A model generated the notes under the pieces. That model was not told where the DNA came from, made no database searches, and worked only from the letters and a program-made list of their open reading frames with translations. A program made the position numbers and the translations under genes. 64,000 nt of DNA from Vreelandella aquamarina (GTDB lineage: Bacteria; Pseudomonadota; Gammaproteobacteria; Pseudomonadales; Halomonadaceae): positions 27,776 through 91,775 of the forward strand of contig NZ_FODB01000004.1 in assembly GCF_900110265.1 (NCBI RefSeq). Direction: 5' to 3'. Below, piece by piece: positions 15,925 through 26,224 of the stretch (positions within the stretch are counted from its first letter, which is position 1; each line of letters begins with the position of its first letter).

Positions 15925-18732
15925 TTATGGCTGGGGCGGGCGGGCCAAACGGCTCAGTAGGTTATCCAGCTCATTGACTTCTTGCAGCCATAAGTTGTGG
16001 GGCATTGGCCCTAGCGCCAACAGCGCCACCAGTACCTCGTCCAGCTCATCCGCTTTACTGCGCTCAGTATGAATGCCGCTGTTTAAGCGCTCAACTTGAA
16101 TGGCGAGTCGCAGTGGTTCATCACGCTGTTTGACGCTGCCTAAGGCGAGCAATGAAAGATGGACTCTTAGGCGTGCCAACTGCTCTTCTAACGCACTCTG
16201 TTGCTCACTTGAAAGTGGCAGTGGGGTAGAGAGGCGAGCGTGATTGCGCTGCTGGTGTGCTTCGCTGAGGGCCTCTGTTAGCTCAATGGATATCTCGCTG
16301 GTAGCCTCCACGGCCTGTGTGCCCTCACCATTGAGCGCTTGCTGGTCAGCATGTAAGTGCGCATTCACTAGCGGTAGTAAGGCATGCCACTGCTGCACCT
16401 TGCCAACAATTTCTAGGCGGCTTAAACGCTCTCGTTTGGCTCGCACAATGCCGCTGAGGCGGCGCTGCATCCCTTCGCTACGGCGATTGCGGGGCATCGG
16501 CTCTAGCTGGCTGATACTGGCAAGGTAGGTGTCTAGCCGCTCCGATTCATCTGCCTGGGTAGGTTGCCAGCCATCCATTTCATCAATAATGGCCTGCAGT
16601 TGGTCAAGCGTTTGCTGCTGGCGGTTGGCTTGTTCGTGTTTATGCGCGTCGCGCTGAGCAAACAGCTGGTCGCAGGCGCTGCGGAAGGTCTTCCATAGTG
16701 CTTGCTCCTCCCCTTTGGGCGCGCGGCCTAACGAGCGCCATTGCTGCTGTAGCTGCTTGGTGCGCGTAATGCGCGTTGCCAGTGGCTGTTCACTATCGTT
16801 TTGCAGTGCTTGCACTTGCTCAATCAGCTCACGCTTTTGTGCGGCGATCTGCTCAGCACGCTGGTCAATGAGCGCCTGCAGGCGGTGACGGATTGCCCCA
16901 AAACGGCGGCCAATGGCCTCGGAGTGCTCCCGTGGCACGGGGGAGTAATGGCGCCATTGGTGGCGCGCTTTATCACGAATCTCCCGCAGCATATCGGGGT
17001 CGGCATCTTCAGCGGGTTGAGCAAGCAGCGTTTCCAGCTGCTCGCACAGCGCTTCGCGGCCGTGCAGGTTGGCCTCTCGTTCCTGGTCAAGCTGTGCACG
17101 CCATGGCGCTAGGCGCTCATGGATCCGGTCAGAGGCCGCTCGAAAGCGGGCTGACTGCTCACGGTTCGCTGCCGCATCACCAAGCGCTTTCCACTCTTTC
17201 ACCAGTTGGCGGTGGTGCCGGTCAAGCGCAGACTCCGCCATATGCGGATCGTCTGCCAATGCCTCAATGCTGGCGCAGAGCTGCTCACGTTTAGGGCCTG
17301 CTACAAAGCCGCGCCAGTCGCGCAGTTCGGCAAGCCGCGCACCCAGGTGCTTTAAGCGGCTTTTTAGCGGTTTGGCATCGCCGCTTGTCAGCGCTTCAAT
17401 GGCGGGCTTTAAACGCTGATGTAAACGGCTGGCACTTTTAAATGCTCCACGCTCTAACAGGTGTTCAAAGTTATCCAGCTCAGCGCTAAGCGCATTAAGG
17501 GAGAGGTCTGGCTGCTGGGGCGGAGCATGTTGTGTGGCAAGCTGCTTTTGCGCCTGAGCGAGCAACGATGGGGCCGTCAGCGTCGCTGGCCAGCGGCACT
17601 GGGCGACGTGCTCTGCTAGCCCGTCGTGATCGCTGTTGGCCAAGGCTTGCTCTACTGCAAGGCTCACTGTTTGCCAACGCTGCCAGGCTTCCATGCTCTG
17701 CTCATACTGCTTGAGCGCTTGGCTGTAGCGCTGCTGGGTGGCCTCATTCGGCGGGTGAAGGTCCGAGAGCGACTGCCAGCGCTGGCCCAAGAGCTGGCGC
17801 TGAGCGCGTAGGCTGTCAATGTCCTGAGCGGTCAGCTCGTTGGCGTGGGTGAGCCCCTCTAGCGTCTCTTCTAGCCCTTCTAGCAGCTGATCGCGGGTGT
17901 TTTCTGCTTCAGCGCGGCGGGCAAGGCTTTGCTGGTGGGCCTGCTCTTGAGTTTCATGGTCGTGGAGCGTTTTGCGGCAGCTCAGCACCGCTTGATGAAA
18001 GCGCTGCTCCTGGCTAACGCTGGGCGGATGACTGAGGTGTTGCCACTCTCTTTCTAAATGGCGGAAGCGGCCACCGTAAAGCGGTTCCCAGGGGGCGCGG
18101 GCATGCTGCTCTAACTGGGTGAGCAGGTGCTCCCGTTGGGCCTGCTGTTCTGCAAGCCATTCAGCATCGTTACGCAGCTGGGTGAGTTTCTCTTTAGCGA
18201 AGCGAACCACCTGGCGGTCACGGCGCGCCTCTTTCAGCAGCCTCTTTAGGTTCTCTTCGTCGTTGACCCGCTCTGCTGCTTGATGACGTACCGCCGCGAC
18301 GCTGTTATGGCACGCCTGCTGCACCCAGTCTTCTTCACTCGTCAGCTGCTTTAGTGCGGTGAGACGTAGCCCCAGGTTATCGCCCTGCATGGCAATCGTA
18401 TTCAGCAGACGTTGATCGGTCAGGCTCTCCACGTGAGCTTGGCGTTGCTGCAAGTCTACATGGCCCTCAGCCCCGGTGAGCCGCTGGCAAACGGCGTTGA
18501 ACCATGCTTCGTCCTGGCTGTGCTGCTCATAGGCGACAAGCAGGCCATTGAGATCGTCAAGCGCGAGCAGCGCCGCTAACTGAATAGTGCTGTCGCTATC
18601 GTTGGCGAGAGTGTGTAGGGCCTCCCGCTGCTCTGTTTGCTGAGGGTCAAGCTGATGGAGTGCCTTGCGGCGCACCTCGGGATCGGGGTGTTGCCACCGA
18701 GGAGCGAACAGGCGTCGTAACAGTCCGTGCAT
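15925..18732 (-). CDS. DUF349 domain coiled-coil protein
   Basis: 935 residues, very rich in Gln, Glu, Arg and Leu and almost entirely helical. It begins with HEAT-like repeats (HPDPEVRRKALHQL, DSDSTIQLAALLAL) and continues with several DUF349 modules (the repeated form W..L..A........LW..F). No signal peptide or membrane segment is seen. The function of this family is not established. It is convergent with phaB and divergent from minC; its length and layout match large DUF349 proteins of gammaproteobacteria. Confidence 0.85.
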   Translation of the reverse strand: MHGLLRRLFAPRWQHPDPEVRRKALHQLDPQQTEQREALHTLANDSDSTIQLAALLALDDLNGLLVAYEQHSQDEAWFNAVCQRLTGAEGHVDLQQRQAHVESLTDQRLLNTIAMQGDNLGLRLTALKQLTSEEDWVQQACHNSVAAVRHQAAERVNDEENLKRLLKEARRDRQVVRFAKEKLTQLRNDAEWLAEQQAQREHLLTQLEQHARAPWEPLYGGRFRHLEREWQHLSHPPSVSQEQRFHQAVLSCRKTLHDHETQEQAHQQSLARRAEAENTRDQLLEGLEETLEGLTHANELTAQDIDSLRAQRQLLGQRWQSLSDLHPPNEATQQRYSQALKQYEQSMEAWQRWQTVSLAVEQALANSDHDGLAEHVAQCRWPATLTAPSLLAQAQKQLATQHAPPQQPDLSLNALSAELDNFEHLLERGAFKSASRLHQRLKPAIEALTSGDAKPLKSRLKHLGARLAELRDWRGFVAGPKREQLCASIEALADDPHMAESALDRHHRQLVKEWKALGDAAANREQSARFRAASDRIHERLAPWRAQLDQEREANLHGREALCEQLETLLAQPAEDADPDMLREIRDKARHQWRHYSPVPREHSEAIGRRFGAIRHRLQALIDQRAEQIAAQKRELIEQVQALQNDSEQPLATRITRTKQLQQQWRSLGRAPKGEEQALWKTFRSACDQLFAQRDAHKHEQANRQQQTLDQLQAIIDEMDGWQPTQADESERLDTYLASISQLEPMPRNRRSEGMQRRLSGIVRAKRERLSRLEIVGKVQQWHALLPLVNAHLHADQQALNGEGTQAVEATSEISIELTEALSEAHQQRNHARLSTPLPLSSEQQSALEEQLARLRVHLSLLALGSVKQRDEPLRLAIQVERLNSGIHTERSKADELDEVLVALLALGPMPHNLWLQEVNELDNLLSRLARPPQP

Positions 18733-18913
18733 GGATCATCCTGCTAAGAGGTGCGTAACGTGAAAAAAATAAGACATCGATGAGCAGGCGGTTGCAGTCC
18801 TCGTCGCTGTCGCTTAGCTTTGTCGTAGCGCTGTGGGTTTTCCAGCGATTCACAACGCAAAGCGCGAGATTGCGCTACCCTTATCTTACCTGAACATGAC
18901 ATGGAGTTCGGCC

Positions 18914-19651
18914 ATGAGCCTCAACGCCAACAGCGCCGACGTAGCCTTTACCTTCAAGGGCGGCATGCTGCCGATGACCGTCATGGAGTTAACGAGCGCT
19001 GACCCGGAGCGTATCCGGCGGCAGCTTGCTGGCAAACTGTCGCAATCTCCCGCTTTCTTTCAGCATACACCCGTTGTGCTTAGCGTGGAAAAACTCGATG
19101 AGCCCCACCTTGCGTTAGAGCGGATTTGCGCCGTATGCCGCGACCACAAGCTGTTACCCGTGGCCGTACGTGGTGGTGCTGAGCCGATTCGCCAATCGGC
19201 ATGGGCGCTGGGGCTTGGCTGGTTCGCGCCAGTTGAAGAGGGGCGCGCACGAGCGTTGGAAACTGTCGCTCCGTTGAACGAGCCAGAAGATGATGACATT
19301 AAACCCGCTACTGCCGTTTCCGTAACCACTCGGCTTTACCGGGGGACAGTGCGTTCCGGCCAGCAGGTCAGCGCTGCAGGTAGTGACCTGATTGTAATCG
19401 GTGCGGTTAATGCCGGTGCTGAAGTGCTCGCCGCTGGCAGTATTCATGTTTATGGTGCCCTGCGCGGGCGCGCGCTGGCGGGTATTCATGGCAATACCCA
19501 GGCGGGCATTTACTGCCGCGAACTGGAAGCAGAGCTTTTATCTGTAGCGGGTAACTATAAGCGGCTGGAAGATATCGACTCGCAGCTTTTAGGGCGCGCT
19601 GCAGAAGTCCATTTCATAAAAGAGCAGCTGGAAATTAAGCCGTTGGGGTAA
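18914..19651 (+). CDS. minC: Septum site-determining protein MinC
   Basis: Inhibitor of FtsZ assembly that keeps the division septum from the poles, recruited by MinD. 245 residues: an N-terminal MinC_N domain (FTFKGGMLPMTVMEL) and a C-terminal beta-helix with RSGQQVSAAGSDLIVIGAV and GSIHVYGALRGRALAG, the MinD-binding face. ATG 18914 has GGAG seven bases upstream; an ATG at 18896 in the same frame is less well placed. Confidence 0.95.
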   Translation: MSLNANSADVAFTFKGGMLPMTVMELTSADPERIRRQLAGKLSQSPAFFQHTPVVLSVEKLDEPHLALERICAVCRDHKLLPVAVRGGAEPIRQSAWALGLGWFAPVEEGRARALETVAPLNEPEDDDIKPATAVSVTTRLYRGTVRSGQQVSAAGSDLIVIGAVNAGAEVLAAGSIHVYGALRGRALAGIHGNTQAGIYCRELEAELLSVAGNYKRLEDIDSQLLGRAAEVHFIKEQLEIKPLG

Positions 19652-19807
19652 GCCGCTTGGCTGAGAGGCGGTTAATGCTTCATGCCTAGCGACGCCACGG
19701 CCGCTATCCGTTACAGTGTGCTGTTTTGATGACATTGATGTTCCCGTTATGCGCGTAGCGCAACGTAATCGTGCTCGCAATGAACGACTTCAAGAAGGAA
19801 GTGACTC

Positions 19808-20626
19808 TTGGCCAAAATTATTGTTGTGACCTCAGGTAAAGGGGGGGTCGGTAAAACCACTAGCGCCGCAGCGATTTCGACGGGGCTTGCGCTACGTGGC
19901 AAAAAGACGGTCGTCATTGATTTCGACGTAGGCCTGCGCAACCTAGATTTGATTATGGGCTGCGAACGCCGGGTGGTGTACGACCTCGTCAACGTGATTC
20001 AAGGAGAGGCCGGGCTAAACCAGGCGCTGATCCGTGATAAGCGTGTCGAAAATCTGTTTATTCTCCCCGCCTCGCAAACCCGGGATAAAGACGCCTTAAC
20101 CCAAGAGGGCGTCGAGAAAGTTCTTGAACAGCTTAAAGGTGATTTTGACTATATTTTATGCGATTCGCCCGCGGGGATTGAGCGTGGCGCGCAGCTGGCT
20201 ATGTACTACGCCGACGAGGCGATTGTCGTGACTAACCCGGAAGTCTCTTCCGTGCGTGACTCTGATCGTATTCTGGGGCTGCTAGGCTCGAAAACCCAGC
20301 GTGCTGAGCAGAGCTTAGATCCGGTGAAAGAGCACCTGCTGATTACCCGCTATAACCCAGCCCGCGTGACGTCAGGCGATATGCTGACCCTGGACGATAT
20401 CCGTGAGATTCTCGCAATTGATCTGCTCGGCCTGATCCCCGAATCAGAAGCGGTGTTGCGTGCGTCTAACCAGGGTGTTCCGGTCACTCACGATGCTTCA
20501 AGTGACGCGGGCCAAGCCTACACTGATACCGTTTCGCGCCTGCTAGGTGAGGAGATGCCGCTGCGCTTCCATGAAATGCAGCGTAAAAGTCTACTGAGCA
20601 GGATGTTTGGGGGTAGTCGTCGATGA
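19808..20626 (+). CDS. minD: Septum site-determining ATPase MinD
   Basis: Membrane-cycling ATPase of the Min system, 272 residues. Deviant Walker A GKGGVGKT at residues 10-17, Walker B region [11 protein letters not shown], and a C-terminal amphipathic membrane-targeting helix (LLSRMFGG). The start is TTG, with GGAAG upstream; the nearby ATG at 19780 is out of frame. The stop overlaps minE (ATGA). Confidence 0.97.
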   Translation: MAKIIVVTSGKGGVGKTTSAAAISTGLALRGKKTVVIDFDVGLRNLDLIMGCERRVVYDLVNVIQGEAGLNQALIRDKRVENLFILPASQTRDKDALTQEGVEKVLEQLKGDFDYILCDSPAGIERGAQLAMYYADEAIVVTNPEVSSVRDSDRILGLLGSKTQRAEQSLDPVKEHLLITRYNPARVTSGDMLTLDDIREILAIDLLGLIPESEAVLRASNQGVPVTHDASSDAGQAYTDTVSRLLGEEMPLRFHEMQRKSLLSRMFGGSRR

Positions 20627-20874
20627 AACTGTTGGAGTTCTTGAAGCGTGAGCGCAAGAAATCCGCCTCGGTGGCCAAAGAACGATTACAAATCATCGTG
20701 GCGCATCAGCGTAGCCAACGTGGTCAGCCTGACTACATGCCGCTGCTTGAGCGCGAACTGCTCGAAGTGATCCGTCGTTATGTGCATGTGGATGACGACG
20801 CCATTCAAATTTCGCTGGATAGCGAAGATAACTGTTCGGTGCTTGAGCTTAACGTCACGCTGCCTAAAAGCTAA
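20623..20874 (+). CDS. minE: Cell division topological specificity factor MinE
   Basis: 83 residues. It stimulates MinD ATPase and drives Min oscillation. The N-terminal helix [22 protein letters not shown] is the MinD-binding and membrane region, and the C-terminal half is the dimerisation domain. It overlaps minD by 4 bp, as in most min operons. Confidence 0.96.
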   Translation: MKLLEFLKRERKKSASVAKERLQIIVAHQRSQRGQPDYMPLLERELLEVIRRYVHVDDDAIQISLDSEDNCSVLELNVTLPKS

Positions 20875-21002
20875 ACGTTAAGGAGCGCTTAGAGGGGCGG
20901 CGGGAAGCGTCGCGGGTGTGCTAGGCTTGGGCTTTTGTTCCCATCCAGCGAATGATGCCTCGGCGCATGGGTGGGCTGTCACGCTCAAGGGAGTTTGCAT
21001 CC

Positions 21003-22496
21003 ATGGCGCCACCGAATGCCGCCCCTGCCAGTTTTCTCTGGCACGATTATGAGACCTTTGGTGCCGATCCGCGTCGCGATCGGCCCGCTCAGTTTGCTGC
21101 ATTACGCACCGATGCCGACCTCAACGAAATCGGCGACCCTATCGAGCTGTACTGTAAGCCCGCCGATGATTATTTGCCGCACCCCGCCGCTTGCCTGATT
21201 ACCGGCATCACGCCTCAAAAAGCGCAGCGTCGTGGGCTTCCCGAAGCCGAGTTCGCCCGTCAGGTGCAGAGCGCCATGAGCGAGCCCGGCACCTGCGTGG
21301 CAGGCTACAACAGCCTGCGTTTTGATGATGAAGTCTCCCGCCATCTGTTTTATCGCAACCTGCTTGATCCCTATGCCCGCGAGTGGCAAAACGGCAACTC
21401 CCGATGGGATTTAATCGACGTGGTGCGGGCGTTCTATGCGCTGCGCCCAGAGGGTATTGAGTGGCCGCTGCGGGAAGATGGCGCTCCCAGCTTTAAACTG
21501 GAGCACCTCACCGCTGCGAATGGCATTGCCCATGAGGGCGCCCACGACGCGGTGGCAGATGTGCGCGCCACCATCGCGCTGGCGCGGCTGTTGAAAGCGC
21601 GTAACCCTAAACTGTTCGATTACCTGCTTGGCCTGCGCGGCAAGCGCGCGGTGGCCAAGCAGCTGGACCTGCCCAGTGCCAAGCCGCTGCTGCATATTTC
21701 CCGCCGCTATCCTGCCAGCCGAGGCTGTAGCGCGCTGGTGATGCCGCTGGCGGAGCACCCCACGAACCCCAACGGGGTGATCGTTTACGATTTAAGCGTC
21801 GACCCCGGCGATTTACTGTCGCTCAGCGCCGAGCAGATTCGTGAACGGGTATTTGTCAGCCAGCAGGATCTTTCTGAAGGGGAAGCGCGCATTCCGCTCA
21901 AAGTCATTCATATCAACCGCTGCCCGGTAATCTTTCCAGCCAAGGTGTTGAAAGATGTTGAGGGCGAGCAGAAAGGTGAGTACGGCGCGATTGTCGCGCG
22001 TCTAGGCATCGATATTGCCGCCTGCCGAGGGCACTGGAAAACCCTACGTGAGGCTAGCGGTGTAGCGCAGAAGGTGGCCGAGGTGTTCAGTGGCGGCTAC
22101 GAAGAGTCGCCTCAAGACCCTGACTTAATGCTCTACTCCGGCAGTTTTTTCTCTGCCGCTGACCGTCAGCAGATGGAGCGAGTGCTGGCCATGGACCCCT
22201 GGGACTTAGTGGGGCAGCGCTTCGCCTTTCAAGACCCACGCCTGGAAGAGATGCTGTTTCGCTTTCGCGCCCGCAGCTACCCCGACACCTTAGAGGGCGA
22301 GGAGCGCGAGCAGTGGGAGGCGTTTCGCTGGATGCGCATGAACGATCCCGCGCTATCGGGTTTTACGCTTAAAGCATTTGCCCGGGAAATCGAGCGTTAT
22401 AATCAGCAAGCGCTAACAGACCGAGAGCGCCAGATACTCGAAGAGTTGGTGATGTTTGTTGAGGCCATGATGCCAGCCCAGGCATTTGATGCCTGA
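21003..22496 (+). CDS. sbcB: Exodeoxyribonuclease I
   Basis: Single-strand 3'-5' exonuclease used in repair and recombination, 497 residues. DnaQ-like nuclease motifs: HDYETFG (Asp-Glu of ExoI), GYNSLRFDDE, and HDAVADVRATIALA (ExoIII-type His-Asp). The SH3-like and C-terminal domains follow. It aligns end to end with E. coli ExoI. The start at 21003 is chosen by that alignment; the frame is open to 20952. Confidence 0.95.
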   Translation: MAPPNAAPASFLWHDYETFGADPRRDRPAQFAALRTDADLNEIGDPIELYCKPADDYLPHPAACLITGITPQKAQRRGLPEAEFARQVQSAMSEPGTCVAGYNSLRFDDEVSRHLFYRNLLDPYAREWQNGNSRWDLIDVVRAFYALRPEGIEWPLREDGAPSFKLEHLTAANGIAHEGAHDAVADVRATIALARLLKARNPKLFDYLLGLRGKRAVAKQLDLPSAKPLLHISRRYPASRGCSALVMPLAEHPTNPNGVIVYDLSVDPGDLLSLSAEQIRERVFVSQQDLSEGEARIPLKVIHINRCPVIFPAKVLKDVEGEQKGEYGAIVARLGIDIAACRGHWKTLREASGVAQKVAEVFSGGYEESPQDPDLMLYSGSFFSAADRQQMERVLAMDPWDLVGQRFAFQDPRLEEMLFRFRARSYPDTLEGEEREQWEAFRWMRMNDPALSGFTLKAFAREIERYNQQALTDRERQILEELVMFVEAMMPAQAFDA

Positions 22497-22509
22497 GCTG
22501 GCGGTGGGG

Positions 22510-25350
22510 TTAGCGCGCGTCGAACGGCGTGCGCGCTTCACGGTAGGTCGCGATGTCGCTGGGCGAGTCGCCGGGATTGAAGCGAATATCCAGCTGGCGT
22601 GATAGAAGTTCTGGCCATAGCGATTGGAGCTCCTCAACGCTTACGTCCAAAGCAAGGGCTGCTAACTGCTCGCGGCGGTCAAAGCGCACCTCATCGAGCG
22701 CGGTGGCCTGCCAATAGCGGTTGGTCATGCTTGGCAGGCTAGTGTCCCGTTGGTTCAGGCGGTCGTGAACCGCTTGACGGTGGGCAGCCAGTTCGCCATT
22801 GCTTAGTGTGTTAAGACGCGCTTCTGCGGCTTCCATAAAAGCATCCATGCGCTCGGCAATGGTGCTGCTATCCACATCCGGCGACTGTACGATCAGACTA
22901 ATGCCCGGGGCTTCCAGCATCGGTGAATAGCCCGCATTGACGATATAACCTAGTTGCTCTTCAGTGCGTAACTGCTGGTAGAACGGCGTGTCTAGCCACT
23001 GGGCTAGCACGCTCAAGCGCGCCTGCTCCTCAACGCTGGTATCGCGCCCCTGCAGATAGCGTAGCACCAGCGACTCTTCGCGAGTGCTGTGAGGATGCAG
23101 TATTTCCGACTCACTACTGACTTCTAGCGGTGTCAGCGGAGGAATGTCGTCGCGTGTCAAACGTGGCGTAAGCGCACCGCGAATCAGGTTAGCCTGTTCC
23201 TGCGCCTGCTCGGCGTTCAGGTTGCCCACCGCCATGGCGTCGATGTACAAATCATCCAAGAAGCGCCGACGGAAATTCTCCAAATGGCGCTTCTCTAGCC
23301 GCTGGCTCGCTTCCAGTAGTTCAGCAGTGGACCACTGCGGCGTCAGTAGTGCTTCACCTAGTGCGCGGCTTGCCTGGCCGGTGAGCGATGCTTGAGGGGC
23401 GTTACGCCACTCCCGCTGTAGCTGATAGCGCACCCGCTCAAACGCACCGGTAGAGATATCCGCCTGCTGAAGCTGTTCAAGGGCTTGCTCGATCAGCGGA
23501 GTTTGGCCATCGCGCCAGCCGGAAAACGACAGCGTCATACCGCGCGCGTGGGCGTAAGCACTAAATGACTGCCCAGCGATCCAAGCGGGGTAGAGCGACT
23601 CATTAAGGCTGTCGTTCAGCCAGCCTGCCAGCAAGCGCGTGAGTACCGCTTCTTCCGCCGAGTAGCTGGCGCTGGGGTGCTGCAAGCTCACCCGCCACTC
23701 GACGCTGGGCGTATTAAAACGGCTGTCCTGCATGTGCCAAGCGGTAAACGTAGGCGTCTCAATCAAGGCAGTAGGCTGCTCATCCTGGCCCCCCTGAAGG
23801 GTGAGGTCGCTGGCAATAAAGGGGTTAGGTTCTGGCAAGGCTAAGCCGCTCAGCGCCTGACCGATGGCGGTCGGCGGCTGCTCTTTCCACTGGGTGTTAA
23901 ACCACGGCGATATGGTGTCGCTTTCGACATCCGGGGCAGAGTAAAAACGTAGCATGTTGTCCTGAGTCAGCGCGTCCAAGTAACGCTGCTGGCGCTCACT
24001 GTCCATGCCGTCCATCCGGTACGCGGCGTACTGCACGTCCTCGACCGGGTAGCGGGAGAGGCTCATGGCTAGGCGGGTGGCCTCTTGCTGAGGAGCGCCG
24101 TGCTGCTGAAAGCGAAACGCCTGCTCGCTCAGGCTTTTTTGCTCGTCATAGCGCCATTCGGCCAGCCCGTCGGCGCGAATCTGCTCGATCGCGGCAAACA
24201 GCGTGGCTTCGATGTCGTCAAGGCGTTCGGCACCTGCGGGCGTCAGGCTAATGGAGACGGTAAATAGTGCTTCATTGCCATCACCGCGGCCCACACCCGC
24301 TGAGAGCCCGTCGGCCAAGCCTGCCTCGCGCAGCACGGCCAGTAGGCTGCCGTCGCCCTCATCGCCCAGTAAATGCGCGATGAGCTGAGTTGGCTTGGTG
24401 CGATACTCGTCGGTAGGGTCGGGAATCGGGAAATAGAAACGCAGTTGGCGACGATCCTGCAGCGATTGTCGCTCTACGTAGCGCGGCAGCGTGTCGGGGT
24501 CGATCAGCGGTGCATCAATGGTGGGGGCGCTCAAATCATGATCGGGAATATCGGCAAACCGCTCCACCACTAGGGCTTCCAGCTCGTCCAGCGGTTGGGG
24601 GGCTACCACCGCCAAGTTCATCACGTTGGCATCGTAGTAGCGGTGGTAGAAGTCGATCACTCGCTCGCGCAGCGTTGCCTCGCCTTCTGGGTCGGCTAGC
24701 GTGTCTCGGCTGCCCACCGCAAACCCTGTAGTGGGATTGTCAGGGTTGAGTAACTGGTTTAGCACATCGTTCTCGCGGCGTGATTCATCGCGAATACGCG
24801 CCATGTACTCGGAGTGAACGATATTGCGCTCGCTCTCCAAGTGGTCAGCATTAAACAGCGGAGAGAGGAAAAACTCGCTAAAGCGGTCTAGTGCGCCGGG
24901 CAGTGCTGAAGGCTCAATATCGAAAAAGTAGTTGGTGTCCTGCTGGGCCGTGAAGGCGTTATGAGAGCCTGCGTTGTCGGAAATATATTGCTGGTAGGCA
25001 TCCGATTGCGGGTAGGGTTCGGTGCCCAAGAACAGCATATGTTCCAAAAAGTGCGCCAGCCCCTGCAGGTCGTCTGGGTCCTGGGCGCTGCCGACCCGCA
25101 CGTTCATGGAGGCGGCGGCTTTATCAGCCTCCGGGTCGCTCACTAATAGCGCCTGCAGGCCGTTTTCGAGCGTTAAAACGCGGTAGTCGCGGTCATCAAA
25201 CGGGCTCACCTTGGGGATGGTCACATCTGCCACCGGGCTCTCTTCCGCCCATGCGCTGGGGGCGGCTATCCAGAGCAGGCTGATGGTCAGGCCGAGAACG
25301 GCACGCCGCGCCTTGAGGCGGGGCGGAATAGCGTAAGTAGGTCGTAACAT
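22510..25350 (-). CDS. M16 zinc metalloprotease, pitrilysin (protease III) type, exported
   Basis: 946 residues. A signal peptide (ISLLWIAAPSAWA, cleavage near residue 35) indicates the periplasm. The inverted zinc motif HFLEHMLFLG is followed about 75 residues later by the Glu-containing helix NIVHSEYMARIRDE. Four M16 repeats follow in the usual order. ATG 25350 has AGGAG six bases upstream. Its first base is the last base of the SRAP gene's TAA stop (TAATG), so the two are translationally coupled. ptrA is the nearest named relative. Confidence 0.9.
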   Translation of the reverse strand: MLRPTYAIPPRLKARRAVLGLTISLLWIAAPSAWAEESPVADVTIPKVSPFDDRDYRVLTLENGLQALLVSDPEADKAAASMNVRVGSAQDPDDLQGLAHFLEHMLFLGTEPYPQSDAYQQYISDNAGSHNAFTAQQDTNYFFDIEPSALPGALDRFSEFFLSPLFNADHLESERNIVHSEYMARIRDESRRENDVLNQLLNPDNPTTGFAVGSRDTLADPEGEATLRERVIDFYHRYYDANVMNLAVVAPQPLDELEALVVERFADIPDHDLSAPTIDAPLIDPDTLPRYVERQSLQDRRQLRFYFPIPDPTDEYRTKPTQLIAHLLGDEGDGSLLAVLREAGLADGLSAGVGRGDGNEALFTVSISLTPAGAERLDDIEATLFAAIEQIRADGLAEWRYDEQKSLSEQAFRFQQHGAPQQEATRLAMSLSRYPVEDVQYAAYRMDGMDSERQQRYLDALTQDNMLRFYSAPDVESDTISPWFNTQWKEQPPTAIGQALSGLALPEPNPFIASDLTLQGGQDEQPTALIETPTFTAWHMQDSRFNTPSVEWRVSLQHPSASYSAEEAVLTRLLAGWLNDSLNESLYPAWIAGQSFSAYAHARGMTLSFSGWRDGQTPLIEQALEQLQQADISTGAFERVRYQLQREWRNAPQASLTGQASRALGEALLTPQWSTAELLEASQRLEKRHLENFRRRFLDDLYIDAMAVGNLNAEQAQEQANLIRGALTPRLTRDDIPPLTPLEVSSESEILHPHSTREESLVLRYLQGRDTSVEEQARLSVLAQWLDTPFYQQLRTEEQLGYIVNAGYSPMLEAPGISLIVQSPDVDSSTIAERMDAFMEAAEARLNTLSNGELAAHRQAVHDRLNQRDTSLPSMTNRYWQATALDEVRFDRREQLAALALDVSVEELQSLWPELLSRQLDIRFNPGDSPSDIATYREARTPFDAR

Positions 25351-26036
25351 TACGGCTCCTGTGACACGGTCCAGCGCAGCATCGGCCCTGTGGGGTGTGC
25401 GCAAGAGGGTGACTGGTAGGCAGGGTTATTAACATGCTTTGATACCGGAAAAGCGCCCAACAGTTCCAGCGGTGCCGGTATCAATAGTGGTGTTAGCGAC
25501 GATAAATCAGTGCTGGGGTCTAACCATTGTGTCAGCGCTTCCGGTGGAATGATCACCGGTAGACGGTCGGTGAGCGACGATAAGCAAGCGTTGGCGGGCA
25601 CACTGATCAGCGCCGTTGAGTCGGCAAACGTAGTTAACGTGGTGTGATAACGGCACCATAGCGCGCCTAGCAGCAGCGGCGCGCGATTCACCTGGGTGAC
25701 CAGAAACGGCTGTTTGCTGCGGGCCTGGGGCTTCCAGACGTAAAAGCCGCTGACCGGAATTACGCAGCGCCGGGCGCTAAAGGCCTCGTGAAACATGGCC
25801 CGCTTGCTCAGTGTTTCCGCCCGCGCGCAGTGGGGGGCGTGGTCGAGCACTTTGAGCCACGGCGGCGTCAGCCCCCAAAACAGTGGCGTGTGTGTTAAGC
25901 GCCCCTGCTCAAGGCGGAAGGCCGACACAGGTTGACGCGGGGCTAGATTGGGCGACTCAATGAGTGGCTCGGTGCTCTTCAGGTCTGGCGCAAGGCGGGC
26001 GAGCGATAGGCGCTGTACGTGTAGGCGTCCCGTCAT
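25350..26036 (-). CDS. SRAP (YedK/HMCES-like) protein lacking the catalytic residues
   Basis: 228 residues of SRAP fold: NLAPRQP near residue 30, FWGLTPPWLK near 53, ARAETLSKRAMF near 71, and the VSKHVNN end. YedK/HMCES proteins protect abasic sites in single-stranded DNA by a covalent link through Cys2, with Asn75, Glu105 and His160 assisting (E. coli numbering). Here the protein starts Met-Thr-Gly-Arg, and by alignment the other three positions are Cys70, Val100 and Thr156. So all four catalytic residues appear to be changed although the frame is intact. It may still bind DNA without cross-linking, or have another job. It is coupled to the M16 protease. Confidence 0.85.
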   Translation of the reverse strand: MTGRLHVQRLSLARLAPDLKSTEPLIESPNLAPRQPVSAFRLEQGRLTHTPLFWGLTPPWLKVLDHAPHCARAETLSKRAMFHEAFSARRCVIPVSGFYVWKPQARSKQPFLVTQVNRAPLLLGALWCRYHTTLTTFADSTALISVPANACLSSLTDRLPVIIPPEALTQWLDPSTDLSSLTPLLIPAPLELLGAFPVSKHVNNPAYQSPSCAHPTGPMLRWTVSQEP

Positions 26037-26142
26037 GCCGATCTCCTTAATGCGCGATGCCTGCGGCGCTGGTACAAAATGGCGAGGGGGAGTAGCAATA
26101 CGTTAAATGTCGCGTTTTAGTGTCGAAAACAGTGTTCGATGT

Positions 26143-26164
26143 AAGGTATCCTATCGTATACCTT
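26143..26164. promoter_or_regulatory. Inverted repeat upstream of the tetR gene (candidate operator)
   Basis: AAGGTAT and ATACCTT in opposite orientation with an 8-base spacer, 60 bp before the TetR-family start codon and in the region shared with the divergent SRAP gene. The size and symmetry fit a TetR-family operator; binding is inferred. Confidence 0.6.
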
Positions 26165-26224
26165 GCTCACGCTAAAGCGCGATGAGGCTTCTTCCCTGTT
26201 TGCCGTTGACCTGAAGAGATCGCC

